From contig NZ_CP046176.1 of the NCBI RefSeq assembly GCF_013009555.1, positions 713,501 to 777,500 of the forward strand: DNA of 64,000 bases. Direction: 5' to 3'. Positions 54,976 to 64,000 of this stretch are shown here, one piece after another (position 1 is the first letter of the stretch; each line of letters opens with the position of its first letter). The DNA comes from Phocaeicola dorei (lineage in GTDB: Bacteria > Bacteroidota > Bacteroidia > Bacteroidales > Bacteroidaceae). The notes under the pieces were generated by a model, which saw nothing but the letters and a program-made list of their open reading frames with translations, had not been told where the DNA came from and did not search any database. Position numbers and translations under genes: made by a program.

Positions 54976-56619
54976 ATGGCAACACCTCCGTTCCACTATC
55001 AGCACATGTTCCCGTTGGGACCTGATAAAACCGAGTATTATTTGCTGACTAAAGATTATGTGTCAGTAAGTGAGTTTGAAGGAAAACCTATCTTGAAAAT
55101 TGAAAAAGAAGGTCTGACTGCTATGGCTAACGCTGCTTTCCGTGATGTTTCTTTTTTGCTTCGCCGTTCACACAATGAACAGGTTGCTAAGATTCTGAGT
55201 GATCCCGAAGCCAGTGATAACGATAAATATGTAGCATTGACTTTCTTGCGTAATGCAGAAGTTTCAGCTAAAGGTAAATTACCTCTTTGTCAAGATACGG
55301 GTACTGCTATTATCCATGGTGAGAAAGGTCAGCAGGTATGGACCGGCTATTGTGATGAAGAAGCCCTTTCCTTGGGAGTTTATAAGACTTATACGGAAGA
55401 AAATCTTCGTTATTCTCAGAATGCTCCTTTGACTATGTACGATGAGGTGAACACCAAATGCAACCTGCCTGCACAAATTGATTTGGAAGCTACTGAGGGT
55501 ATGGAATACAAGTTCCTTTGTGTGACTAAAGGGGGTGGTTCGGCGAACAAAACCTATTTATATCAGGAAACGAAAGCTGTATTGAATCCGGCTACATTGG
55601 TTCCTTTCCTCGTTGAGAAAATGAAGACTTTGGGTACGGCCGCTTGTCCCCCTTATCATATTGCATTTGTAATCGGTGGTACATCAGCAGAGAAGAACTT
55701 GCTGACTGTTAAGTTAGCTTCCACTCACTATTACGACGAGCTGCCTACTACCGGTAATGAATACGGGCGTGCTTTCCGCGATGTGGAACTGGAAAAACAA
55801 GTATTGGAAGAAGCTTATAAGATTGGTTTGGGTGCACAGTTCGGCGGTAAGTATATGGCTCACGATGTCCGCATCATCCGCTTGCCCCGTCACGGTGCTT
55901 CTTGTCCTATAGGTCTGGGTGTTTCCTGTTCTGCTGACCGTAATATAAAATGTAAGATCAATAAAGACGGTATCTGGATTGAAAAGATGGATGATAAACC
56001 GGGTGAACTGATTCCGGCAGCACTTCGTGAAGCAGGTGAAGGAGATGTGGTTAAGATTGACCTGAACCAACCTATGGCGGATATTCTGAAAGAATTGACC
56101 AAATATCCGGTAGCTACCCGTCTGTCATTGAACGGAACTATTATTGTAGGTCGCGATATTGCTCATGCTAAATTGAAAGAACGTTTGGATCGTGGCGAAG
56201 ATTTGCCGCAGTATATCAAAGATCATCCTATCTATTACGCCGGTCCGGCAAAAACTCCGGAAGGTATGGCTTGTGGTTCTATGGGGCCCACTACGGCAGG
56301 ACGTATGGATCCGTATGTGGATTTGTTCCAGTCACATGGTGGTAGCATGATAATGTTGGCAAAAGGTAATCGTAGCCAGCAGGTAACGGATGCTTGTAAG
56401 AAGTATGGCGGTTTCTATCTGGGCTCTATTGGTGGTCCAGCTGCTATCCTTGCTCAGAATAATATCAAGAGCATTGAGTGTGTGGAATATCCGGAATTGG
56501 GTATGGAAGCTATTTGGAAAATAGAAGTGGAAGATTTTCCGGCATTCATTTTAGTGGACGATAAAGGTAATGACTTCTTCAAGCAGTTGAAGCCGCGTTG
56601 CCTTGGAAATTGTAAATAA
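54976..56619 (+). CDS. class I fumarate hydratase (Fe-S dependent)
   Basis: Interconverts fumarate and malate; in Bacteroides this serves the fumarate/succinate branch of anaerobic metabolism. 547 residues, the two-domain fused form (alpha plus beta) as in FumA. The cluster cysteines are visible in [10 protein letters not shown], in [15 protein letters not shown] and, by position, in the intervening region. The C-terminal beta domain has [26 protein letters not shown] and the KGNRSQ motif. Oxygen-labile [4Fe-4S] chemistry is expected from the family. It is a single gene with its own promoter and terminator. Confidence 0.94.
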   Translation: MATPPFHYQHMFPLGPDKTEYYLLTKDYVSVSEFEGKPILKIEKEGLTAMANAAFRDVSFLLRRSHNEQVAKILSDPEASDNDKYVALTFLRNAEVSAKGKLPLCQDTGTAIIHGEKGQQVWTGYCDEEALSLGVYKTYTEENLRYSQNAPLTMYDEVNTKCNLPAQIDLEATEGMEYKFLCVTKGGGSANKTYLYQETKAVLNPATLVPFLVEKMKTLGTAACPPYHIAFVIGGTSAEKNLLTVKLASTHYYDELPTTGNEYGRAFRDVELEKQVLEEAYKIGLGAQFGGKYMAHDVRIIRLPRHGASCPIGLGVSCSADRNIKCKINKDGIWIEKMDDKPGELIPAALREAGEGDVVKIDLNQPMADILKELTKYPVATRLSLNGTIIVGRDIAHAKLKERLDRGEDLPQYIKDHPIYYAGPAKTPEGMACGSMGPTTAGRMDPYVDLFQSHGGSMIMLAKGNRSQQVTDACKKYGGFYLGSIGGPAAILAQNNIKSIECVEYPELGMEAIWKIEVEDFPAFILVDDKGNDFFKQLKPRCLGNCK

Positions 56620-56644
56620 TTAATTATTTCGTAATAATACTAAT

Positions 56645-56686
56645 ACAGCCTTCCTCCCTTTAAAGGAGAGGGGGCTGTTCTGTTTT
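56645..56686 (+). terminator. terminator after fumarase
   Basis: ACAGCC (56645-56650) pairs with GGCTGT (56673-56678), with further pairing CTCC-TTT/AAAGGAG inside, followed by TCTGTTTTTT. Confidence 0.75.
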
Positions 56687-56720
56687 TTATTTAATTGGTG
56701 TTATCCGTTACCTTAATAAT

Positions 56721-58877
56721 ATGATGAAAAAACTACGATTGTTGTTTGTGCTGTTATGGGTGACAAGCAACTTATTTTCTTCTCCTGTTACAGGATTATT
56801 AGAGCGCATCGACAAAGGAGCTTCCTCCAAATTTATTATCGAACGTCAGAAATCGGGGACCGATTTTTTTGAACTCGATCAGAAAGGTGATAAAGTAATT
56901 ATCCGGGGTAATGATTATGTAAATATTGCTACCGGATTGAATTGGTATTTGAAATATTATGCAGGCATACATCTTTCTTGGAATGGAATGACTGCAAAAC
57001 TGCCTGCTGTTTTGCCCCCTGTGACTAAAAAGGAACGGCATGAAACAGATCTGCCCTATCGTTATGATCTGAATTATTGTACTTTCTCTTACTCCATGGC
57101 TTTTTGGGACTGGGAGCGTTGGGAAAAGGAGATAGATTGGATGGCGCTTCATGGTATCAATCTTTCCCTGGCATTGACAGGGACTGAGTCGGTTTGGAGA
57201 AATGTACTTCTAAAACTAGGATATACTAAGGATGAAATTAATGAGTTTGTAGCCGGACCGGGTTTTACAGCTTGGTGGTTGATGAATAATCTGGAAGGGT
57301 GGGGAGGACCTAATCCTGAAAGCTGGTACATCCGCCAGGAGAAACTTCAGAAGAAGATCGTAAAAAGAATGCGTGAATATGGCATCGAACCTGTGTTGCC
57401 GGGATATTGCGGCATGGTTCCCCATAATGCAAAGGAGAAATTAGGATTGAATGTTGCTGATCCCGGATTTTGGTGCAGCTATCATCGTCCTGCCTTTTTA
57501 CAGCCGGAGGATGAACGCTTTGAAGAAATCTCTGCTTTGTATTATAAAGAACTGACAAAACTGTATGGAAAAACTGGTTTTTACGCTATTGATCCGTTTC
57601 ATGAAGGGGGAAGTACTCAAGGAGTAAATTTGGATGCAGCCGGTAAAGCCATCATGAAAGCCATGAAAAAAACAAATCCGGATGCTGTGTGGGTGGCTCA
57701 GGCATGGCAAGACAACCCTCGTACTTCGATGATAGAACATTTGGAAGCAGGAGATTTATTAGTCTTGGATTTGCACAGCGAATGCCGTCCGCAATGGGGG
57801 GATCCGGCATCAGAATGGTGTCGCAAAGGGGGATATGGACAACATGGGTGGGTGTATTGTATGCTTTTGAATTTTGGTGGTAATATAGGATTGCATGGTA
57901 AAATGGACGCGCTAATTAATGGTTTTTATGATGCGAAAACAGATAACCATGCCGGAAAGACGTTGTGTGGAGTAGGGATGACTCCGGAAGGTATTGAGAA
58001 CAACCCGGTTATGTATGAGCTGGTGATGGAGTTGCCATGGCGTGAGCATCGGTTTACTCGTGATGAGTGGTTGAAAGGATATGTATATGCTCGTTATGGG
58101 GTAGAGGATGAGGCTTTGCAACAAGCTTGGGATTTACTAGGTAACGGTATTTATAATAGTCCCAAGGAGAAGATACAACAGGGAACGCATGAGTCTGTAT
58201 TCTGTGCTCGTCCGGGGTTGGATGTATATCAGGTATCCAGTTGGTCGGAGATGAAAGAATACTATAATCCGCAGGATGTGATAGAGGCTGCCCGACTGAT
58301 GGTTTCTGTGGCTGATAAATATCAGGGTAATAATAATTTTGAGTTCGATTTGGTGGATGTGCTACGGCAGGCATTGGCAGAAAAGGGGCGTTTGATGCAA
58401 AAAGTGGTAACGGCTGCGTTCCGGGCAGGAGACAAGCAAGTATTTGAGTTGGCTTCACAGCATTTTCTGCATCTTATTCTATTGCAAGACCACTTGCTGG
58501 GTACCCGGAAAGAATTCAAGGTTGGAACTTGGATTGAAGCGGCACGTTCAGCAGGACAGACCCAGGAAGAAAAAGCATTATACGAATGGAATGCACGTGT
58601 TCAGATTACTACATGGGGAAATCGTGTAGCGGCAGATCAAGGCGGACTTCGTGATTATGCTCATAAAGAATGGAATGGCATTTTGAAAGATTTTTATTTT
58701 ATGAGATGGAAGGCTTATTTTGATTATTTAGCTTGTGTCCTGGATGGAAAGCAACCGGAGGAACTTGATTTTTATACCTTGGAAGAAGCATGGACTAAAG
58801 AAACAGGATTCTATTCCTCAATTCCTGAAGGAAATACTGTGGTAGTAGCTAAAAACATTTTTGAAGAAGTTTTTTAA
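56721..58877 (+). CDS. alpha-N-acetylglucosaminidase (GH89, NAGLU family)
   Basis: 718-residue secreted glycosidase that removes terminal alpha-linked GlcNAc, as on gastric mucin O-glycans or heparan sulfate. A signal peptide (residues about 1-20, ending FSSP) precedes the NAGLU N-terminal alpha/beta domain, the TIM barrel (YRYDLNYCTFSYSMAFWDWERWEKEIDWMALHGINL, LTGTESVWRNV, GPGFTAWWLMNNLEGWGGP, IDPFHEGG) and the helical C-terminal domain. The conserved acidic residues in TGTE and PFHEGG fit the retaining family. It starts at either of two adjacent ATGs (56721/56724). It stands alone rather than in a glycan-utilisation cluster, but lies 7 kb from the SusCD locus. Confidence 0.93.
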   Translation: MMKKLRLLFVLLWVTSNLFSSPVTGLLERIDKGASSKFIIERQKSGTDFFELDQKGDKVIIRGNDYVNIATGLNWYLKYYAGIHLSWNGMTAKLPAVLPPVTKKERHETDLPYRYDLNYCTFSYSMAFWDWERWEKEIDWMALHGINLSLALTGTESVWRNVLLKLGYTKDEINEFVAGPGFTAWWLMNNLEGWGGPNPESWYIRQEKLQKKIVKRMREYGIEPVLPGYCGMVPHNAKEKLGLNVADPGFWCSYHRPAFLQPEDERFEEISALYYKELTKLYGKTGFYAIDPFHEGGSTQGVNLDAAGKAIMKAMKKTNPDAVWVAQAWQDNPRTSMIEHLEAGDLLVLDLHSECRPQWGDPASEWCRKGGYGQHGWVYCMLLNFGGNIGLHGKMDALINGFYDAKTDNHAGKTLCGVGMTPEGIENNPVMYELVMELPWREHRFTRDEWLKGYVYARYGVEDEALQQAWDLLGNGIYNSPKEKIQQGTHESVFCARPGLDVYQVSSWSEMKEYYNPQDVIEAARLMVSVADKYQGNNNFEFDLVDVLRQALAEKGRLMQKVVTAAFRAGDKQVFELASQHFLHLILLQDHLLGTRKEFKVGTWIEAARSAGQTQEEKALYEWNARVQITTWGNRVAADQGGLRDYAHKEWNGILKDFYFMRWKAYFDYLACVLDGKQPEELDFYTLEEAWTKETGFYSSIPEGNTVVVAKNIFEEVF

Positions 58878-59048
58878 ATGTTCTTTCTACTATGGATAAC
58901 TTAAGACTTTCATAGGTTATAAGGCTTGATTATGGGTTCAGAACTGATGGGTATGAAATTATGATAACTTTATTCACGGTAGGGGGTGATTGAATTTACC
59001 CCTTACAGTGAATGAAAGTTATGGAAGCAGATAGCGTGTAGAAAACGC

Positions 59049-60707
59049 TTACTTCTTCTTTTCGGATGTCTGTTTCCAGATACGTACCATATAGAATGCA
59101 CAATGTGTGAACGCAAAGACGAACGAAATAGCGAGCAATGTCTTGTCTTCCTCCCAGCCTACAGTCTGTTGATGCCATAATCCTGTAATAACTGAAAGTA
59201 CAGACAGGGCGATTCCTGCCATATTCAATATGGTGAGTCCTTTGCGTCGTTTTACATTATGTTCTAGCTTGCTGTGTTTTACTCCGTAGCAGGCATAAAC
59301 ATCCAGACCTATCAGCATCCATAATACCAATCGGATCCAAGTATCAGCCGGAAGAAACAACATCATACAAAGGCAGGTAAGGATGCCTAGAATCGGTACC
59401 GTGGGAACAAAAGGAGTTTTAAAGGCACGATGTACGTCAGGCATACTTTTGCGCACGATCAATACTGCCGCGCAAACCAATGTGAAGGCGAATAAGGTAC
59501 CTATACTGGTCATTTCTCCGGCTACACGTGCCGGAACAAATGCTGCCAGCCCTCCTACAATGGCCATGAATAACAAATTACTGTGTGCCGGTGTCCGGTA
59601 TTTCTCGTGAATCTTTGAAAAGAAAGGAGGCAACAGTCCGTCGCGGCTCATACTTAGAAATACACGGCTTTGTCCTAGCAAAGTTACCATAATAACCGAG
59701 CAGTAACCAAACAGGATAGCCAGTACGATGGCCCGGTTCAACCACGGATAATCCGGATGAATTACTCCTGTGGTATCTGCATGTCCCATGTGGTCAATCG
59801 CTACGGCAACAGGTGCGATACCTTGTTGTCCTGCAAAGTCAGAATAATGGGCAACTCCCGTCATTACGTAAGCAAATACCATATAAAGAATGGTGCAAAT
59901 CAGCAGGGAACCTAGAATGCCGACGGGCATATCCCGCTTCGGATTTTTTGTTTCCTGAGCGGCTGTACTTACGGCGTCAAAACCAAGAAAGGCGAAAAAT
60001 ACAATCGCTGCTCCACGCAATACGCCCGAGAATCCGAACTCGCCTAAAGTACCTGTATTGGCAGGGATATAAGGAACATAATTCTCTGCATTAATGTATT
60101 TCCATCCTAATACAACGAAAATAAGAATCACTGCCACCTTCAGGAATACAATGAAGCCGTTAAAAATAGAACTTCCTTCTGTTCCACGAATCAGAAAAAT
60201 ACTCATCAGCACTACAATCAGTGCGGCCGGTATATTCACAATACCTCCGTCCCAGGGACAAGCAGCAAATGCATGGGGTATATTGATCCCCACTCCTTCC
60301 AAAAAAACAACGAGATATCTGCTCCAACTGATACTGACGGTAGTAGCGGCAACAGTATATTCCAATACTAGATCCCAGCCGATAATCCATGCTATAAGTT
60401 CGCCCATTGTAGCATATGAGTATGTATAAGCACTACCTGCTACAGGTATCATGGAAGCAAATTCAGCATAGCATAAACCGGCAAAACAACAACCGATTGC
60501 CGCTATGGCAAAAGATAAAGTAATGGCAGGACCTGTGTATCCTGCGGCCACTGTTCCGGTGATGGAAAATAATCCGGCACCGATGATAACACCTACTCCT
60601 AATGCGATTAAGCTCCATGGTCCCAAGACTCTTTTCAGGGTCTTGTTTCCAGACTCATAGGCTTCGGCTTGTAATGCAGCAAAAGGTTTCTTGATAAATA
60701 ATCCCAT
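59049..60707 (-). CDS. APC superfamily amino acid permease
   Basis: 552-residue inner-membrane transporter with at least twelve hydrophobic segments. The first helix is interrupted by GVGVIIGAGLFSITG, the substrate-binding GxG motif of APC carriers, near residue 37; PVAGSAYTYSYATMGELIAWIIGWDLVLEY and FFAFLGFDAVSTAAQETKNPKRDMP are also family-typical and resemble the cationic amino-acid transporter branch. The C-terminal ~60 residues add two further hydrophobic stretches. Substrate not determinable. It has its own promoter and is transcribed away from the efflux genes' promoter region. Confidence 0.9.
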   Translation of the reverse strand: MGLFIKKPFAALQAEAYESGNKTLKRVLGPWSLIALGVGVIIGAGLFSITGTVAAGYTGPAITLSFAIAAIGCCFAGLCYAEFASMIPVAGSAYTYSYATMGELIAWIIGWDLVLEYTVAATTVSISWSRYLVVFLEGVGINIPHAFAACPWDGGIVNIPAALIVVLMSIFLIRGTEGSSIFNGFIVFLKVAVILIFVVLGWKYINAENYVPYIPANTGTLGEFGFSGVLRGAAIVFFAFLGFDAVSTAAQETKNPKRDMPVGILGSLLICTILYMVFAYVMTGVAHYSDFAGQQGIAPVAVAIDHMGHADTTGVIHPDYPWLNRAIVLAILFGYCSVIMVTLLGQSRVFLSMSRDGLLPPFFSKIHEKYRTPAHSNLLFMAIVGGLAAFVPARVAGEMTSIGTLFAFTLVCAAVLIVRKSMPDVHRAFKTPFVPTVPILGILTCLCMMLFLPADTWIRLVLWMLIGLDVYACYGVKHSKLEHNVKRRKGLTILNMAGIALSVLSVITGLWHQQTVGWEEDKTLLAISFVFAFTHCAFYMVRIWKQTSEKKK

Positions 60708-60741
60708 ATCTTTTTACAACGTACTTAGTGATAATTGTGTG

Positions 60742-60749
60742 CAAAGGTA
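60742..60749 (-). promoter_or_regulatory. -7 promoter element for the amino acid permease
   Basis: TACCTTTG on the minus strand, 35 bases before the permease ATG at 60707, in the gap after the TolC-like gene. Confidence 0.6.
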
Positions 60750-60795
60750 CGGATAACTGCTATGAATTACAAGCTATAAGTAAAGGCTATAACGA

Positions 60796-62115
60796 TTATT
60801 CAAGATATTTCGTTATTCTTCCACTTAGTTGGAGCAGGGAAATTTCACAGACTTTGGTGTTATATTCAGCAGATAAAATACGTTCTTCCGCATCAAGCAG
60901 ACTCTTTTGGGCTTCACGCATCTCGATACCGGAGAGATCTCCCAGCAGATAACGTTCTTTGGCTATTTCATGGTTTTCACGGGCGGCAACCAGATTTTGG
61001 CGTTCCAAATTTAATAAACGTAAATTATTGCGATAGGCTTGCCACAGATTGCTTAAATCTGCTTTCAAACCCAATTCCAGTTGTTCTCTTTCCAGTTGCG
61101 AGTTACGTATTTGCAGGCTGGCATTGCGCTTTTCACGGCGACGGTTACCATCCCATAGGTTAATGCCTACGGTAATTCCTCCGTTTAGTCCCCAATTGCT
61201 TCTCCGGCTGGTGGCGTTTGTTTCATATTTGTTGAATGTATAGCCATAACCGGCGTTCAATTTCACATAGGGATAATTACGGGATAGAACCTGACGGTAA
61301 TCCAATTGGGCAATTGTTGTATTTTGATCAGCTTTCAGCAGGTTGGCATTCGTCTTAAGGGTGGATTCCCATAATTCATCATAATTCAGCGCGTCATTCA
61401 CTGTTATGATAGAGTCATTGACACGTAGCGGCCGGTTGACTTCCTGTACAGCCATTAACTCGTTCAGGTTGATACGTGAGGTAACCACCAGTTCTTGTTG
61501 TTTCATATATTGTGCACTGTCTGCATTGAAGTCCACTTTGGCTTGTTGATAATCCAGCCGGGAAAAATTACCGATATGGTATCGTTCTTCTACAATGCGC
61601 AGGCGTTCTTTGGATAAAGACACAGCGTAAAGGAAGTTCTTCAGACGGATTTCCTGTTGTACATAATTATAGTATTCGGCAGTGAGTCCCGCTATGAAAT
61701 CTTCAAGGGTGATACGCGTGTTGGTTTCTCCCTGGTGTTCCAATTCCTTAAGTTTTTTGTAGGTGGTGCTGATATTGAATCCGTCGAACAGAGTCCAGTT
61801 TACATCCAGCCCGGCCTTTAAGGTTTGGTCGTAGATGTTTCGTTCACTGGCTGTAGTGCCTGTACTTCTGCTTTTGGTATCCGTATTGTCCAACGTTCCT
61901 GTATATCCGGCAGACAAATCAACAGTTGGCAGATAACCGGCATTTGCTAATGTGGCATTGTTATGGCTGATTTGTTCTTCATTACGGGTGATACGTATGG
62001 AATAATTGTTTGCAAGCCCTTCCTCCAGACATTTTTTCAGCGTATAAGGATATTGCGCATAGGTGGAAGCCACCCATGCGGTGCAGATACATAAAGTTAT
62101 AATGATTCGTTTCAT
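60796..62115 (-). CDS. TolC family outer-membrane efflux protein
   Basis: 439-residue outer-membrane factor with signal peptide (IITLCICTAWVASTYAQ). Two tandem OEP repeats of long coiled-coil helices are seen: the first around LEHQGETNTRITLEDFIAGLTAEYYNYVQQEIRLKN, the second around RREKRNASLQIRNSQLEREQLELGLKADLSNLWQAYRNN; both end in the paired RYLLGDLSGIEMREAQ/RYHIGNFSRLDYQQAK motif. It forms the exit duct for the RND pump, whose stop overlaps its start (ATGA), so the two are translationally coupled. Confidence 0.94.
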   Translation of the reverse strand: MKRIIITLCICTAWVASTYAQYPYTLKKCLEEGLANNYSIRITRNEEQISHNNATLANAGYLPTVDLSAGYTGTLDNTDTKSRSTGTTASERNIYDQTLKAGLDVNWTLFDGFNISTTYKKLKELEHQGETNTRITLEDFIAGLTAEYYNYVQQEIRLKNFLYAVSLSKERLRIVEERYHIGNFSRLDYQQAKVDFNADSAQYMKQQELVVTSRINLNELMAVQEVNRPLRVNDSIITVNDALNYDELWESTLKTNANLLKADQNTTIAQLDYRQVLSRNYPYVKLNAGYGYTFNKYETNATSRRSNWGLNGGITVGINLWDGNRRREKRNASLQIRNSQLEREQLELGLKADLSNLWQAYRNNLRLLNLERQNLVAARENHEIAKERYLLGDLSGIEMREAQKSLLDAEERILSAEYNTKVCEISLLQLSGRITKYLE

Positions 62116-64000
62116 ACAATTTCTGTTTTAACGTTTCGGTTGGTAGATATATAACTATAAATAGCCGGTACGATATACATGGTCAGGAAAGTAGATACTA
62201 ACATTCCTCCCACAACAGCCGTACCCATGGCGATACGTTGATTGGCGCCTTCTCCTGTTGCGAATGCCAGTGGAATCAAACCTAATACGGTAGAGGCACT
62301 TGTCATGAGAATAGGGCGCAAGCGTTGCAAAGCGGCATCCCGGATGGCCTGCATCTTGTTTTCTCCGCCCTCCTGCTTCTGATTGGCGAATTCCACAATC
62401 AAAATACCATTCTTTGCCACTAGACCTATCAACATGATAATGCCGATTTGGCTGAATATGTTCATCGTGATACCTCCGGCATACATGAAAATCAGTGCTC
62501 CTGCAATGGCTAGCGGAACGGTAAGCATGATAATGAAAGGATCCTTGAAACTTTCGAACTGTGCTGCCAGAATAAGATAGATAAGTATCAATGCCAGAAT
62601 GAAAGCAAACATCAGGCTGGATGAACTTTCCCGATAGTCTTTGGAGTCTCCCGACAAGGCGGTACGGAAGGTTTCGTCCAAAGTCTGGGCGGCGATTTTA
62701 TCCATTTCTTCCAAACCTTGTCCGATGGTCTTTCCATCTGCTAGTCCGGCAGATACGGTAGCGGAAATAAAACGGTTGTAGTGGTATAATTTAGGAGGAG
62801 CTACGGATTCTACAAATTCTACCAGATTGTCCAATTGAATCATTTCCCCTTTGTCGCTTCGTATGTAAATAGATTTGATATTGGCCGGTGTATTACGTTG
62901 TTGGCGGTTTATCTGGCCCAAAATCTCATATTGTTTTCCATTCATATAAAAATAGCCCATACGTTGTCCGCTGAGACCGTATTGCAGTGTTTCGGCTATA
63001 TCACGCACAGTGGCTCCCATTGTGCCTGCCTTATCACGGTTAATATTCACTCTCATTTCTGGGCTGCTGAACTTCAGGTCCACGTCCGCCATCTGGAAAG
63101 TAGGGTTATCATATACTTTGCTTAAAAAATCCGGTAATACTTTCTCCAGTTTTTCTATACTGACAGCTTGTAGTACATATTGTACGGGCATACTTCCTCT
63201 CCGCCCGCCGAAAGAAGACTGTTGTTGCACAAAGGCACGTGCTTTCGTTTTATTGCGGATGGCCTGTGAAATACGTTCGGCAACTTCCATCTGGGTATAA
63301 TCACGATCTTTGATATCTTTCAATGTGATACGTATATTTCCACTGCCACTGGAAACGCGTGCGGTTACTGATTCTGCATCGGGTATAATAGAATCTACCA
63401 GATTGTTGATATCTTCCGTATAATCACGGATGTATTCATAGCTGGCTCCTTCAGCTGCACGTGTATTGATACTTATTTGCGAACGGTCCTCCATAGGAGC
63501 CATTTCAGCGGGTATTTGGCCCCAAAGTACTCCGATGGCTATCAACATAATCACTGTAACAGGTATTGCCCATATGCGTCTTTTAAGAAAAGCATTCAGT
63601 GAACGGGCATATATGCGGTTCATACCTTCAAAGAAAGGCTCTGTCTTTTGGTAGAACCATCCCTGTTTTTCCCGTTTAATCAATAACTTGGTTGCCAGCA
63701 TAGGGGTGAACGTTAATGCGGCAAAGGAAGAAATGATGACCGAACCTGCCACAACGAAACTGAACTCACGGAATAAACGTCCGCTGGTTCCTTCCATAAA
63801 TACGATGGGCAAGAACACTGCCACCAGGGTGATAGTGGTGGAGATAACAGCGAAGAAAATTTCTTTTGCCCCTTCTATTCCTGCTTCGAACGGACGCATA
63901 CCTCGTTCTATGCGGATATAGATATTCTCTGTCATAACGATGGCGTCATCCACTACCAAACCTACAGACAATACCACCGCCAGCATGGTCAGCACATTGA
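62112..64000 (-). CDS. RND efflux pump inner-membrane subunit (AcrB/MexB-type), 5' part outside window
   Basis: C-terminal ~629 residues of a resistance-nodulation-division pump, read from the window edge. The visible part starts in the transmembrane segment with the proton-relay pair (VGLVVDDAIVMTENIYIR), followed by EGTSGRLFREFSFVVAGSVIISSFAALTFTPML, the porter domain and the last helices (KNGILIVEFANQKQEGG, ALQRLRPILMTSASTVLGLIPLA). It exports drugs, bile salts or similar compounds together with a periplasmic adaptor, which would be encoded upstream beyond the window, and the TolC partner here. The stop overlaps the tolC-like start by four bases. Confidence 0.94.
   Translation of the reverse strand, partial: NVLTMLAVVLSVGLVVDDAIVMTENIYIRIERGMRPFEAGIEGAKEIFFAVISTTITLVAVFLPIVFMEGTSGRLFREFSFVVAGSVIISSFAALTFTPMLATKLLIKREKQGWFYQKTEPFFEGMNRIYARSLNAFLKRRIWAIPVTVIMLIAIGVLWGQIPAEMAPMEDRSQISINTRAAEGASYEYIRDYTEDINNLVDSIIPDAESVTARVSSGSGNIRITLKDIKDRDYTQMEVAERISQAIRNKTKARAFVQQQSSFGGRRGSMPVQYVLQAVSIEKLEKVLPDFLSKVYDNPTFQMADVDLKFSSPEMRVNINRDKAGTMGATVRDIAETLQYGLSGQRMGYFYMNGKQYEILGQINRQQRNTPANIKSIYIRSDKGEMIQLDNLVEFVESVAPPKLYHYNRFISATVSAGLADGKTIGQGLEEMDKIAAQTLDETFRTALSGDSKDYRESSSSLMFAFILALILIYLILAAQFESFKDPFIIMLTVPLAIAGALIFMYAGGITMNIFSQIGIIMLIGLVAKNGILIVEFANQKQEGGENKMQAIRDAALQRLRPILMTSASTVLGLIPLAFATGEGANQRIAMGTAVVGGMLVSTFLTMYIVPAIYSYISTNRNVKTEIV

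Noticed and set aside
56721..58877. GH89 enzyme as part of the SusC/SusD locus
   Set aside because: It is separated by six unrelated features including hflX and fumarase, has its own upstream terminator boundary, and lies outside the recombination sites. A functional link is possible but not supported by gene order.

Overview
This window is a piece of a Bacteroides/Phocaeicola-type genome (order Bacteroidales). The evidence is the repeated TAnnTTTG -7 promoter element typical of this phylum, four SusC/SusD outer-membrane pairs, a GldH lipoprotein, a PSP1-domain protein with a low-complexity tail, and lipoproteins with Bacteroidetes-style lipoboxes. The species cannot be fixed from the sequence alone.

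Left flank (1-25.3 kb), mostly housekeeping: a secreted S9 dipeptidyl peptidase, an APH-fold sugar or choline kinase-like protein, a PiT phosphate transporter, purH, and the cell-shape operon mreB-mreC-mreD-mrdA-rodA. These converge on metF-holB-PSP1(ricT-like)-gldH, read from the other strand. Next come a phospholipase D-type synthase, about 1 kb of gene-free DNA with short repeats and a possible small structured RNA, tRNA-Lys(UUU), tdk with an AI-2E-family exporter, rsmI, a coiled-coil lipoprotein and a YjjG-type nucleotidase.

Centre (25.4-49.4 kb), the notable region: four complete SusC/SusD pairs share one expression head. Only one susC (31580-34708, minus strand) has a start codon, a signal peptide and a consensus promoter. 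The other three (27023-29857 minus, 38487-41462 plus, 44844-47831 plus) are long and uninterrupted, but all begin at the same codon, inside a shared 43-bp sequence that is codons 68-82 of the complete gene. A tyrosine recombinase (35077-36237) lies beside the promoter, inside the segment bounded by oppositely oriented 43-bp sites. This is the layout of a DNA-inversion shufflon: one promoter plus signal-peptide cassette can be joined to any of four receptor bodies, each followed by its own SusD. Comparing the four sites suggests strand exchange within about 14 bp. Recombinase-driven phase variation of SusC/SusD proteins is known in Bacteroides fragilis, so the principle is not new, but this four-way locus, its mixed orientation and its IS5-family insertion deserve attention.

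Right flank (49.5-64 kb): hflX, a DUF4954 beta-helix protein, a secreted S15/CocE-type hydrolase, class I fumarase, a GH89 alpha-N-acetylglucosaminidase, an APC amino-acid permease, and a TolC/RND efflux pair whose RND pump runs off the window end.

Many genes have a recognisable TAnnTTTG promoter and several transcription units end in clear hairpin terminators; both are listed where seen. No rRNA or CRISPR array was seen.
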